A stretch of DNA of 40,335 bases from Oscillospiraceae bacterium (GTDB lineage: Bacteria; Bacillota; Clostridia; Oscillospirales; Acutalibacteraceae), in NCBI GenBank assembly GCA_022650485.1, contig JALCPP010000013.1, positions 1-40,335 of the forward strand, in the 5' to 3' direction. The notes below the pieces were generated by a model that had not been told where the DNA came from, made no database searches, and saw only the letters and a program-made list of their open reading frames with translations. Within the stretch, counting starts at the first letter, position 1. The number at the start of each line of letters is the position of its first letter. Shown here piece by piece: positions 1 through 7,496 of this stretch. The translations under genes and the position numbers were made by a program.

Positions 1-111
1 AAAAATGATAAAGCAATCGCCAAGTACATCAAGAATCAGTTGGTGGAAGATCAGATTGAAGATCAAATGACACTCAAGGAGTATGCAGACCCGTTTACGG
101 GTAGCAAGTAA
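1..111 (+). CDS. tnpA: IS200/IS605-type transposase TnpA, C-terminal fragment
   Basis: The window opens inside a reading frame (frame 1) that stops with TAA at 109-111, leaving 36 residues. The end has the layout KYIKNQ, then an acidic stretch, then LKEYADPFTG. I recognise this from the C-termini of short Y1 (HUH) transposases of clostridial IS200/IS605 elements, which usually end in a YIxNQ helix and a KEYxDPF motif. These enzymes cut and rejoin single-stranded DNA at hairpin ends. The catalytic HUH and tyrosine residues would lie left of the window and are not visible. The hairpins that follow fit this identity. Family assignment rests on recalled motif similarity. Confidence 0.75.
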   Translation, partial: KNDKAIAKYIKNQLVEDQIEDQMTLKEYADPFTGSK

Positions 112-225
112 CAAACTTTTCGCAAGTGGCAGACCGTACCAGCGCCTTGAGGCGCAGCCAGTAAAACAGGGCTTTGCCCGCATATGAAGAACCCCCGGCT
201 GTGCCGGGGGGTAACTATTGCTTTA
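1..225 (+). mobile_element. Right end of an IS200/IS605-family element
   Basis: After the transposase stop there are three compact hairpins. They are GCGCC/GGCGC around 142-155, GGGC/GCCC near 169-178, and a perfect 8-bp stem at 192-199 and 203-210 (CCCCCGGC with loop TGT). Subterminal hairpins recognised by TnpA, rather than terminal inverted repeats, mark this family. The exact right cleavage site cannot be fixed; about 215-225 is a guess. No TnpB gene follows, so this resembles a TnpA-only IS200-type element. The left end is outside the window. Confidence 0.65.
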
Positions 226-307
226 GAACAATGTCCTTTTCAGGTGTGAAAGCTCTCATAGAGAATAATCGTCATGCTTTGCGGCACAATACTTTTGAGG
301 TGATGAA

Positions 308-451
308 ATGGCTGGCAAGCATTCAAAAAATCCTTCCGGCAAGCAAAAAAAATTAAAAGATGCTGTTGAATCGGTGCAGGCTAAGGAGTCAAATTTAAAC
401 CAAAATCACAACACAAAACAGGTCTCGATGGGGCCGAATACCCATCGATAG
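308..451 (+). CDS. Small Lys-rich protein (47 aa), function unknown
   Basis: ATG at 308 follows a good ribosome binding site (GAGGTG, about 6 bases upstream). The 47-residue product starts MAGKHSKNPSGKQKKLKD and is very basic and hydrophilic, with no membrane segment. It sits 12 bases upstream of a second tiny gene, which is itself coupled to the HD-domain gene, so the three look like one operon. Such short Lys/Asn-rich proteins are common in spore-forming Clostridia, but I do not recognise the family and infer no function. That it is a real gene rests on start-signal quality and the regular spacing to the next gene. Confidence 0.55.
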   Translation: MAGKHSKNPSGKQKKLKDAVESVQAKESNLNQNHNTKQVSMGPNTHR

Positions 452-463
452 AGGAGAATGCAA

Positions 464-598
464 ATGGGCAGTGAAAGCAGGCAGGAAAAGAAACAGGATA
501 AAAAATTTCATTCCAAGCACATCAATCATGACCCGCGTACGGAAAGCGCCAAAGCTGTGTTTGATTCAAACGATAAAAACGTCAATAAAAGAAAATGA
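464..598 (+). CDS. Small basic protein (44 aa), CPC_1213-like candidate
   Basis: ATG at 464 lies 7 bases after AGGAG (452-456). An in-frame ATG at 458 is too close to that site. The 44-residue product has a Lys-rich start, then HSKHINHDPRTESAKAVFD, then a basic tail. The central HDP..ESA motif recalls very short clostridial proteins annotated CPC_1213 family, but that link is from memory and uncertain. The stop codon overlaps the start of the HD-domain gene (ATGA at 595-598), so the two are probably translationally coupled. No signal peptide or membrane segment is seen. Confidence 0.6.
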   Translation: MGSESRQEKKQDKKFHSKHINHDPRTESAKAVFDSNDKNVNKRK

Positions 599-1206
599 AT
601 CAGCTGAAAGAACAATATCAGGAGTTGGAACGGCATTTGCTCCGCGATGAAACCCCGTCATGCTATTTGAATGAAATCTGTGATACACCGGTGTTTCAGA
701 AGAATCCGTTTGATTTGCTGAATCGGCTGAGGCAGACGAAGCAATCCCCCAAGTACCATCCGGAAGGCAGTGTATGGAATCATACATTGCTTGTTGTGGA
801 TGAAGCGGCGAAACGGAAAGGAAAGAGCAAAGACACGAAGGTGTTTTTGTGGGCGGCATTGTTACACGATGTGGGAAAACCCGCCGCCACCCGAATGAGA
901 AGGGGAAGAATTACTTCGTATGATCATGAAAAAATAGGAAAAGAACTTGCGGAGAATTTTTTAAGAACATTTACGCAGGATGATCGGTTCATTCAGGCTG
1001 TGACAGCCCTGGTTCGCTGGCATATGCAGCCCCTGTTTCTTGTTTATGACCTGCCTTATGCTGATGTTGAAGCCATGAAACGACAAACAGATCTTTATGA
1101 GGTGGCCTTGCTGGGGTTATGCGACAGAATGGGCAGGCTGCATGCAGACCGGGAGAAAGAGGAACATAATATGGAACTGTTCCTTCGAAAATGTGAAAAA
1201 GATTAG
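595..1206 (+). CDS. HD-domain phosphohydrolase-like protein
   Basis: A 203-residue protein with one HD domain in the middle. Visible metal-ligand candidates are His63 (WNHT), the doublet His91-Asp92 in LLHDVGK, His111 in YDHEKIG, and His143 in RWHMQP. The KYHPEGSVWNHT lead-in resembles the HD domains attached to CCA-adding tRNA nucleotidyltransferases, but no nucleotidyltransferase domain is present. It is therefore a stand-alone HD hydrolase whose substrate (nucleotide or phosphate ester) cannot be told. It has no independent Shine-Dalgarno sequence; the start overlaps the preceding stop, so translation is likely coupled. Likely cytoplasmic. Confidence 0.8.
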   Translation: MNQLKEQYQELERHLLRDETPSCYLNEICDTPVFQKNPFDLLNRLRQTKQSPKYHPEGSVWNHTLLVVDEAAKRKGKSKDTKVFLWAALLHDVGKPAATRMRRGRITSYDHEKIGKELAENFLRTFTQDDRFIQAVTALVRWHMQPLFLVYDLPYADVEAMKRQTDLYEVALLGLCDRMGRLHADREKEEHNMELFLRKCEKD

Positions 1207-1297
1207 AATCTGTAACAGCGGCTGATTTTTGTAATCAGGCGATCTACTGATTGAAAAGCCGAAAAACAGGGTTGAGTGGATCACAGCACAAAAGTAA

Positions 1298-1341
1298 CCG
1301 GCTGGACTGCGTGGAAATGCGCGGGGATCAGCCGGATTTTT
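1298..1341 (+). terminator. Probable intrinsic terminator after the HD gene
   Basis: CCGGCTG (1298-1304) pairs with CAGCCGG (1329-1335), with further pairing possible inside the loop, and is followed by ATTTTT. It would close the small-gene/HD operon. I see no c-di-GMP riboswitch core in the 1207-1425 spacer. Confidence 0.5.
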
Positions 1342-1425
1342 ATGCGCATTTTAAGAAAACAGATGAAACCCGATGTATAAAAAATACTTGTTGGCAGAAA
1401 TTAACAAAAAGGAAGGCGATGAGCA

Positions 1426-2838
1426 ATGAAACTGAAACACTGGTTCCGCGCGGTCCATCCCCTTATTCTTGCGGCGTGTCTCTCCACCATGTGGAATCTG
1501 CGCAAAAAGAGCCTGCTCCGTCAGGTACGGCTCCAAAACGAAGATGCGTTGACCGGTGGGGCAAACGAACGGCAATTTATGATTCAGGCGCGGCGTTTTC
1601 TTGAAAATACGGAACGGAAGAACTACGCGGTCATTGCCTTTCATGTAAAGGAATTCGGTGTTATTAATGAAATGTTCGGTTACCCAAACGGCACGAAAGT
1701 ACTGCGGGGTATCCAATGGGTTTTTACAGAAAATCTTAAAAAAGATGAACTGAGCGCGCATGTTTATGCCGACCGTTTTTTGCTCCTGCTCTTTTGCCGG
1801 AACAGGAGTGAACTGAACAAAAGATTGCGTTGTATCTGCACCGATTTAAAAAAGACGATTGAATTTTACGGGATCCGTTATGAGCTTTCTCCGGCTTTTG
1901 GAATCTGTGAATGTCCTGCCGATACAGTGGTCGATATACAGGAATGGGTCAACCGGGCCGTGATAGCATTGAAAGCTGAGACACATTTGTGCCGGCCGCC
2001 TTTTGTGTTTTATGAGGATCGGATGAGAATAGACAAAATGACGCTGAAAAATATGGAGGACCGCTTGGAACCCGCCATGAAGAACCACGAATTCGTTGTG
2101 TATTACCAGCCAAAATATTCAGCCGAGTCGGAAACGCTGTATGGTGCGGAGGCGCTGGTTCGCTGGCGGACGGCTCCGGATACACTTGTGCCTCCGGGTG
2201 AGTTTATTCCGGTGTTTGAGCAAGACGGAAAAATAGAAAAACTGGACCGATATATCTTTCGGCAGGTCTGTCGGGATCTTCGTCACTGGATGGACGATGG
2301 AAAAAATGTGGTTCCGGTTTCCGTCAATCTGTCGCGTGTGAATCTGCTCAATCCATCTGTGGCGGCGGAATATCGCTCAGAAGCCGCAACGTTTGGCATT
2401 CCGTTGAACCTTTTGGAACTGGAAGTGACAGAAAGTGCGTTTGCGCAGGATGCCGGGAATCTTGAAAAATCGATGAAACGCTTAAATGCCGCCGGATTTG
2501 CTCTGGCTATCGATGATTTTGGTTCCGAATACTCGTCACTGAAAATGCTGTATGACATTCCGGTGCAAACGATGAAACTGGACCGTGATTTTTTAAATGG
2601 GCTGGGTTTTGGGCAGCGTGGAAAAGAAGTGATATCGGCTGTCGTCGGTCTTGCAAGGCAGCTGCATCTGCAGGTGGTGGCAGAAGGGGTGGAGACCAAA
2701 GAACAGTTGGAGTTTTTGAAACAAGTCGGATGTACGGCGGTGCAGGGATACTATTTTTCGAAGCCTATACCGGAAAGTCAGTATGCGGCATTGCTGTCGG
2801 AAACTCAAAAGAAAAAAGAGTCTGTTTCAACGGTTTGA
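1426..2838 (+). CDS. c-di-GMP phosphodiesterase: degenerate GGDEF plus EAL domain
   Basis: A 470-residue protein with a weakly hydrophobic N-terminus (about residues 9-23), a GGDEF domain (about 38-200) and an EAL domain (about 210-460). The GGDEF signature is replaced by YADRF (114-118), so diguanylate cyclase activity should be lost. The EAL side looks intact: EAL at 242-244, NLS at 301-303, Glu336 in VTES, Asp363-Asp364 in IDDFG, Lys384/Asp386 in MKLDRD, Glu420 in AEGVET and QGYYFSKP near 440. It should hydrolyse c-di-GMP to pGpG, and the degenerate domain may act as an allosteric sensor as in other hybrids. The start has an AAGGAAGG site about 10 bases upstream. It appears to stand alone. 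Confidence 0.92.
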   Translation: MKLKHWFRAVHPLILAACLSTMWNLRKKSLLRQVRLQNEDALTGGANERQFMIQARRFLENTERKNYAVIAFHVKEFGVINEMFGYPNGTKVLRGIQWVFTENLKKDELSAHVYADRFLLLLFCRNRSELNKRLRCICTDLKKTIEFYGIRYELSPAFGICECPADTVVDIQEWVNRAVIALKAETHLCRPPFVFYEDRMRIDKMTLKNMEDRLEPAMKNHEFVVYYQPKYSAESETLYGAEALVRWRTAPDTLVPPGEFIPVFEQDGKIEKLDRYIFRQVCRDLRHWMDDGKNVVPVSVNLSRVNLLNPSVAAEYRSEAATFGIPLNLLELEVTESAFAQDAGNLEKSMKRLNAAGFALAIDDFGSEYSSLKMLYDIPVQTMKLDRDFLNGLGFGQRGKEVISAVVGLARQLHLQVVAEGVETKEQLEFLKQVGCTAVQGYYFSKPIPESQYAALLSETQKKKESVSTV

Positions 2839-2946
2839 TGTGGAAACAGAGAACATTGTAAGGTATAATGGAAAATAAATTGATGCTTCGTACCATGTTG
2901 ATTATCATGCTCTGGTGCGGGAAAAGCGTAAAAAGGAGAAATGATG

Positions 2947-3777
2947 ATGCTGCGTATGACAATCCTTTGCAATAATTATGTTCGCCGCGCGCGTCTTCTT
3001 GCCGAGCACGGACTTTCCCTTTGGATTGAAATGAACGATCAAAATATTTTGTTTGATACGGGGCAAACGGATGTATGGCTGAAAAATGCCCGTACGTTGG
3101 GAGTCGAGCCGGAAAGTGCTTCGGCGATTATTTTAAGCCATGGGCATTATGACCACTGCGGGGGGCTTTCATCTTTTCCGTTCTGTAACAGCAAGGCAAA
3201 AATTTATGTTTCAGAGCAGGCGTTTGAAAGAAAGCTGGCACGCAATGACAAGGGTGTGTACCGTGAAATCGGGATGCCGTGGAAGCCGGGCGAAACGCCG
3301 GAATCATCGGGCAGAGTGGTGCATACAAAGGGCGTAACGGAAATTTTAAGCGGAGTTTGGACTTTGGGGCAGATCGGCAGTTACCATGCGTTTGAGCCGG
3401 TTCAGAATTGCTTTTTTACAGAAAAAAATGGAGAAAAAGTTCCCGATACGATGGAAGACGAACAGATTTTAGTGGTGCGGGATGGAAACGGGCTTGCGGT
3501 TTTTTCAGGGTGCAGCCACCGGGGAATTGTAAATTGTCTGGAACATGTGAGAAGATGTTTTCCGGATATTAAAATAAAGTTTTTAGCCGCGGGGATGCAT
3601 TTGAGCAGGGAAAAGGAGAATCGAATTAAAAAGACGGAGGAATACCTTGTTCAGTCCGAATTGGAGGTGATTGTTCCACTGCATTGCACCGGGATTCCGG
3701 AGGCTTCCAGGTTGAAAATGGCTTTGGGGGACCGTTGTATTTTAGGGCAGGTCGGTGACAGGATTAACTTGTTTTAA
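2947..3777 (+). CDS. MBL-fold metallohydrolase (COG1237 type)
   Basis: About 276 residues with the metallo-beta-lactamase core: LFDTGQT early, the metal motif SHGHYDHCGG, then FSGCSHRGIVN and a late PLHCTG. The GCSHxGIVN block is typical of the COG1237 subgroup, which includes proteins likened to dihydropterin/RFA-P synthase (methanopterin pathway). Its reaction in bacteria is unsettled, so no pathway is assigned. Three consecutive ATGs occur at 2941, 2944 and 2947. GGAG at 2935-2938 best fits 2947 (8 bases) or 2944 (5 bases). A TATAAT-like box lies in the 2839-2940 spacer, without a convincing -35. Confidence 0.85.
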   Translation: MLRMTILCNNYVRRARLLAEHGLSLWIEMNDQNILFDTGQTDVWLKNARTLGVEPESASAIILSHGHYDHCGGLSSFPFCNSKAKIYVSEQAFERKLARNDKGVYREIGMPWKPGETPESSGRVVHTKGVTEILSGVWTLGQIGSYHAFEPVQNCFFTEKNGEKVPDTMEDEQILVVRDGNGLAVFSGCSHRGIVNCLEHVRRCFPDIKIKFLAAGMHLSREKENRIKKTEEYLVQSELEVIVPLHCTGIPEASRLKMALGDRCILGQVGDRINLF

Positions 3778-3822
3778 AGCGGATCCCGCTTGAGGTGAGC
3801 GGTTAAATTCATTTATCGCGGC

Positions 3823-3851
3823 TTGACTGAAATAGAAAATTATGCTATAAT
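3823..3851 (+). promoter_or_regulatory. Consensus sigma-A promoter
   Basis: TTGACT (3823-3828), a 17-base spacer and TATAAT (3846-3851). Five of six -35 positions and all six -10 positions match. No coding frame follows before the strong terminator about 60 bases downstream of the expected start point, so it seems to drive a short untranslated RNA. Confidence 0.8.
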
Positions 3852-3857
3852 TTTTAC

Positions 3858-3953
3858 CATAGTTTAGTTGTGGTGCAGAGCGCTATGTATAAAATAGGCA
3901 GTACATAAGATAAAGGTATCTCAGAAATTATTTCTGAGGTACCTTTATTTTTT
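3858..3953 (+). ncRNA. Candidate small RNA of about 95 nt
   Basis: A near-perfect promoter is followed, after about 55 bases of unique sequence, by a 16-bp hairpin and a T-run. The only ATG in the transcript encodes three codons before a stop. The next gene on this strand begins more than 1 kb further on, so it is unlikely to be a 5' leader. I matched it to no known RNA family; 6S, SRP, a T-box and common riboswitches do not fit what I can see. The 3' boundary is set by the terminator and the 5' end is inferred 7 bases after the -10 box. Confidence 0.5.
3912..3953 (+). terminator. Strong intrinsic terminator
   Basis: The left arm 3912-3927 and right arm 3931-3946 pair over 16 bp with a single G-T wobble and a three-base loop, followed by ATTTTTT. 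It ends the candidate small RNA. The remaining spacer to plsY (3954-4126) shows only an imperfect hairpin around 4106-4132. Confidence 0.8.
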
Positions 3954-4126
3954 CTGCTTTTATGATGAAGGCGGACGGAACAGTTCCGAATGTGTTTTGT
4001 AGGAATACATCATTTATGCTATGATAGAGAAAATTGTTTGAAATTCTGATGGTTTGCCGTCACCGGTCAAAATAGTGGAAAAAGTCTGGTTCCCTAGTCG
4101 GCGGATAAGAGTGCAGTACCAACTGC

Positions 4127-4819
4127 TTATCGGTGAATTTTCAGCTTTTTTTCTGTCCCGCTTTTCAGCCTTTTAATGTTTTGGCGGTGCTTCCAAATCA
4201 AAAGGGAAGAAATCATGCAAGCGAAAAGCGTCGTAATCCATACATAGGATTGCGGTACCGCCTGCATCGCACGGTAATCCTGAAAATAAAGAAACAGAAA
4301 ATTTGCAATTGGGAACGAGGCAGACGCCAAAATGGAGCCGAGGGAAACAATTTGGGACAATGCGAATGTCAGAATAAAAATTCCGATTGCCACAGCAAAA
4401 AGACGCCAGTCCAGCACCAGCAGCATGGCCGCTGAAGAAAGAACGCCCTTTCCGCCCCGAAAATTAAAATAGACTGGGTAGATATGACCGATCATGCAGA
4501 AAAGGCCGGCCAAATAAGCCCCATATTGGGCAAAGTAGGGGGGCATCCCGGAAAAGGTGCAGAAATACTGAAAAATCATCCGGCCGGCATAAACGGAAAC
4601 AGCGCCTTTGGCAAAGTCGAAGATCAACGTAAGAATTCCGGCTTTCACTCCAACAGAACGCAGGACATTGGTCAGACCGGCATTTCCGCTTCCCAGTGTC
4701 CTGATATCAATATTGTTATGAAGTCTTTTCGTGAAAATAATGGAAAAGCTGATGCTTCCCAGAAGGTAGGACAATACCACAACGATCAAAGAGTATGCGG
4801 CGATCGTAAGGTTTGGCAT
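4127..4819 (-). CDS. plsY: Glycerol-3-phosphate acyltransferase PlsY
   Basis: A 230-residue integral membrane protein with several hydrophobic segments. It has the PlsY motifs in order: YLLGSISFS near the N-terminus, GSGNAGLTNVLR around 43-54, DFAKG near 68, GHIYPVYFNFRGGKG around 111-125, and KHRQNIKRLKSGTEKK at the end. It transfers the acyl group from acyl-phosphate to glycerol-3-phosphate, making lysophosphatidic acid, the first membrane step of phospholipid synthesis with PlsX. ATG at 4819 is preceded by GGAGG at a good distance. Length is a little above the usual 190-220 residues. It appears monocistronic. Confidence 0.95.
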   Translation of the reverse strand: MPNLTIAAYSLIVVVLSYLLGSISFSIIFTKRLHNNIDIRTLGSGNAGLTNVLRSVGVKAGILTLIFDFAKGAVSVYAGRMIFQYFCTFSGMPPYFAQYGAYLAGLFCMIGHIYPVYFNFRGGKGVLSSAAMLLVLDWRLFAVAIGIFILTFALSQIVSLGSILASASFPIANFLFLYFQDYRAMQAVPQSYVWITTLFACMISSLLIWKHRQNIKRLKSGTEKKLKIHR

Positions 4820-4945
4820 AATTTAAATCTCCTCCCGTTTGAATGGCCTGTTCCGTAAACGGGCGTGCAGCCGGCGGCAAATTCTGCTGGCTGAAGGCCA
4901 TGCAAATATCATATCACCGACACCGTCGATTTTCAAGAAAATGAT

Positions 4946-4973
4946 TTGCCGCAGGATCATAAAATTTTATATT
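4946..4973 (+). promoter_or_regulatory. Probable promoter of the YjbQ-family gene
   Basis: TTGCCG (4946-4951), a 16-base spacer and TATATT (4968-4973), lying 33 bases upstream of the ATG at 5007. Confidence 0.45.
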
Positions 4974-5006
4974 CTTTCAATTTTAAAATTTGTAGGAGTG
5001 ATTACT

Positions 5007-5423
5007 ATGAAATCGTACCGAAAAGAACTGTTTTTTCATTTCCCCACCCGCAGGGGAATCGTCAACATTACCCCGCAAGTAGAAGCCGCTTTACAGGAAA
5101 GCGGAGTGAAGGAAGGGCTTGTGCTGGTCAATGCGATGAACATTACCGCAAGCGTTTTTATCAACGACGATGAAAGCGGCCTCCATCAGGATTTTGAAGA
5201 CTGGCTGGAAGGCCTTGCGCCGGAAAAACCTTACAGCCGCTACCGGCACAACGGCTATGAAGATAATGGCGACGCGCATTTGAAGCGTACCATTATGGGC
5301 CGGGAAGTGGTTGTGGCGGTAACAAACGGCAAACTGGATTTCGGCACATGGGAACAAATTTTTTATTTTGAGTTTGACGGCAAGCGGGACAAACATGCTT
5401 TGGTGAAGATTATAGGAGAGTAA
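5007..5423 (+). CDS. YjbQ family protein (secondary thiamine-phosphate synthase family)
   Basis: A 138-residue single-domain protein of the UPF0047/YjbQ family. Seen are a [17 protein letters not shown] strand region (about 33-49), the metal-site-like [12 protein letters not shown] (about 89-100), [16 protein letters not shown] near the end and a conserved-looking C-terminal strand. Members have weak thiamin-phosphate synthase activity and complement thiE mutants, but the native role is not settled. ATG at 5007 has a TAGGAG site 9 bases upstream; the frame remains open upstream to 4839 without a good start. The 3' end overlaps the convergent DUF1848 gene by 14 bases. Confidence 0.85.
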   Translation: MKSYRKELFFHFPTRRGIVNITPQVEAALQESGVKEGLVLVNAMNITASVFINDDESGLHQDFEDWLEGLAPEKPYSRYRHNGYEDNGDAHLKRTIMGREVVVAVTNGKLDFGTWEQIFYFEFDGKRDKHALVKIIGE

Positions 5424-6333
5424 GCTGATTCATTTTCAGTGAATTTGTCTTGCGGACGGTGACCCGGTCAGACTCGCGCAGGTGCCCTGTCAGCAGCGGG
5501 GAGAGCGGGTCGTGATGCGCTGCCGCCCGGCCTTCTCTGCAGGCGTAACAGTACCGGCAGCCGTGGCGGCAGGTATCGTAGGCGCCGATGTCAATGCTTT
5601 GGATGCAGCCGCACCCGGGGCGCTGGTTTCGGTCCTTTTCTGCCCGAATCGGCCAGCCGGTCAATCGTTCGATTCTTTTTTTGTCAATGCAGCAGGCATG
5701 CTCGATTCCGTATGCGGAAAGATCGATGGATTCCGAACAGGTTTTTAGTTTGATTCCGTATTGACGCGCCGTATCGGCAAAGCCGGAAGCAATTGTTTCC
5801 ATTTGATCCGGGTGGATTTCCTGTGTCAAGTCTGGCGCACGGCAGTCGCTTTTCCGGTACCGGTCCACAAAACTGAAGATGCATTCTTCTGTTGCGCCCC
5901 CGACTAGATCACAGAGTCGGTGAAATGCCTGAAGATGCCGTCTGCAAGTTAGTTTGCTGTTCAGAATGACGGGGTCATACCGCCAGACGACACGGTTTCG
6001 TCCGATTGCCCGGCTGAGCTGCAGGAAAGTCTTTATTAGAAAACGTTTTTCAGGCAGATATGGCTCGATGTTTCTGCCATACGGATTCAGCGTAAACTGA
6101 AAGTAATATTCATATCCTAATTTACTAATTGTATCCAACTTATCCATGATGGGCGCTGGATTCTTTGTCCAGAATACAATGCAGTCCACGGTTTTCGGCG
6201 AAAGTTCAACGCGAGAAACCTGCCGGGGATTGACGGGGTTACGGACCAGTGCATATCCTTCTTTCAGGCGGCGCAGAACCCAGTCGGAATAAAAAGCGGG
6301 AAGATCTGTTCTTCTGCTTGCGGATAGAATCAT
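5410..6333 (-). CDS. DUF1848 domain-containing protein
   Basis: A 307-residue protein starting [15 protein letters not shown], the hallmark start of DUF1848. Middle motifs include [18 protein letters not shown] and RYDPVI. The C-terminal part carries a Cys cluster: GCGC, then [15 protein letters not shown]. The CxxxCxYCYA pattern suggests an iron-sulfur site related to the spore photoproduct lyase/radical SAM group, but the function is unknown. ATG at 6333 sits 7 bases after GGAGG, better than the upstream in-frame ATG at 6360. A possible promoter (TTGTCA, 17 bases, TACTCT on the minus strand) lies just upstream. Confidence 0.85.
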   Translation of the reverse strand: MILSASRRTDLPAFYSDWVLRRLKEGYALVRNPVNPRQVSRVELSPKTVDCIVFWTKNPAPIMDKLDTISKLGYEYYFQFTLNPYGRNIEPYLPEKRFLIKTFLQLSRAIGRNRVVWRYDPVILNSKLTCRRHLQAFHRLCDLVGGATEECIFSFVDRYRKSDCRAPDLTQEIHPDQMETIASGFADTARQYGIKLKTCSESIDLSAYGIEHACCIDKKRIERLTGWPIRAEKDRNQRPGCGCIQSIDIGAYDTCRHGCRYCYACREGRAAAHHDPLSPLLTGHLRESDRVTVRKTNSLKMNQLTLL

Positions 6334-6420
6334 GGGATTGCCTCCATAAAAAGAACCCAATTACTTTGCCTGTCATTTTAGAGTAACAGAAGCCGAATCT
6401 ATTGACAAAAACTGTTTGCG

Positions 6421-6458
6421 CCCCGGATGCGCCAGGATGATGCCGCATCGGGGTTTTT
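6421..6458 (+). terminator. Hairpin with plus-strand T-run
   Basis: CCCCGGATGCG (6421-6431) pairs with CGCATCGGGG (6444-6453), with one bulge, and TTTTT follows on the plus strand. No plus-strand gene ends here, so it may block read-through into the antisense of the LysR gene. Confidence 0.4.
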
Positions 6459-6462
6459 AGCG

Positions 6463-7383
6463 TTATAGGGTCAGAAAGCGGTCGTTTGCAATTTCCAGTT
6501 TATTGGGGCTTTTATATTTTTTTAATAAGTCGGTCAGAAAGGAGATGGACTCGGTCAGAAAAGCATCTTTGTGGTAAACAAGTTTAAACGTGCGGTCCCA
6601 TGCGCCGGAGCGATTCAAAAATATTTTGACTGTTCCGGCTTTTATTTCGTTTTCCAGCAGACGGATGGAGATTGCCGCAAGACAATCGTTATACAAGATG
6701 GCATTTCTCATCGCTTCTGGAAACGGAGCTTCTACTTTGATTTGAATGGAGATTCCCTTTTGTTTCAGTGTGTTTAAAAACAGTTCCCGTGTTCCGCTTC
6801 CTTTTTCGCGCATGACAAACGGATATTTTTCCAGGTCTGCCGCCCCAATTTCATGTTTTGCAGCGAGCGGGTGGCCCGCGGCGCAGGCGAGGACCAGACG
6901 GTCGTGTACGAGGGGCAGCCGGATTAAATCAGGACTTTTAATTTCCCCTTCCACAATTCCAACGTCCAGTTCATTCTTTAAAATTTTTTGTTCAATTTTC
7001 GCTGTGTTTGCCGTAAGGGAAAACCATTCGGTATGCGGGCGGTGAATTTTCAGCTGGTTCAGAATGGAGGGAAGCAGACTGGAAGCGACGGTAATGGTTG
7101 TGCCGAGCCGCAGATGTTCTACCTGGCAGTCTTTGCGCATGGAATATTCCAGCTGGTCAAATTTAGAAACGACGCTTTTTGCATAGTACAGCAGATGTTT
7201 TCCCGCTTCTGTAATATACAGCCGTTTTGAAAGCCGGGAAAACAAAGCGGCTCCATAGTGTTCCTCCAGCTCCCGAATGGCCTGACTGACCGTTGACTGC
7301 GCTAAATACAGTTGAGAAGCGGCGGTGGTCATATTTTGAGTTTCCGCAACTTTAATAAATATTTTCAACAGACGAATCGTCAT
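6463..7383 (-). CDS. LysR-family transcriptional regulator of the sulfite reductase locus
   Basis: 306 residues: an N-terminal winged helix-turn-helix (about residues 1-60, with MTTAASQLYLAQSTVSQAIRELE as the core) and a C-terminal effector-binding fold with VGIVEGE, PFVMREKGSGTRE and ILYNDCLAAIS. The domain resembles the CysL/CbbR/YeiE branch that senses small sulfur, nitrogen or carbon metabolites. It is divergent from the pseudogene/sulfite reductase/ABC operon, so activation of that operon is the natural inference. ATG at 7383 is preceded by GGGGGA at good spacing; an in-frame ATG at 7401 lacks one. Confidence 0.9.
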   Translation of the reverse strand: MTIRLLKIFIKVAETQNMTTAASQLYLAQSTVSQAIRELEEHYGAALFSRLSKRLYITEAGKHLLYYAKSVVSKFDQLEYSMRKDCQVEHLRLGTTITVASSLLPSILNQLKIHRPHTEWFSLTANTAKIEQKILKNELDVGIVEGEIKSPDLIRLPLVHDRLVLACAAGHPLAAKHEIGAADLEKYPFVMREKGSGTRELFLNTLKQKGISIQIKVEAPFPEAMRNAILYNDCLAAISIRLLENEIKAGTVKIFLNRSGAWDRTFKLVYHKDAFLTESISFLTDLLKKYKSPNKLEIANDRFLTL

Positions 7384-7418
7384 ATGGACAAGTTCCCCCA
7401 TATCAATCGTATTTACCG

Positions 7419-7437
7419 ATTATTTATATTAAATAAT
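7419..7437. promoter_or_regulatory. Perfect palindrome, candidate LysR operator
   Basis: ATTATTTA, centre TAT, TAAATAAT: an exact 19-base dyad in the divergent spacer between the LysR gene and the sulfur operon. It lies about 30 bases upstream of a TATAAT box (7466-7471) facing the operon, a usual place for a LysR activator site. No good -35 accompanies that -10, which fits an activator-dependent promoter. Confidence 0.5.
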
Positions 7438-7496
7438 ATCGCTTTTTATATGAGGAATCAAGGGGTATAATCAAAAGTAGGTTTTTAACATCTGAA

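Noticed and set aside
174-356. 60-codon frame over the IS right end
   Set aside because: It runs through the hairpins and has no ribosome site; the 47-codon gene at 308 in another frame has a good one.
1207-1425. Possible c-di-GMP riboswitch upstream of the EAL gene
   Set aside because: No GEMM-I or GEMM-II core could be matched; the strongest structure is a simple terminator hairpin.
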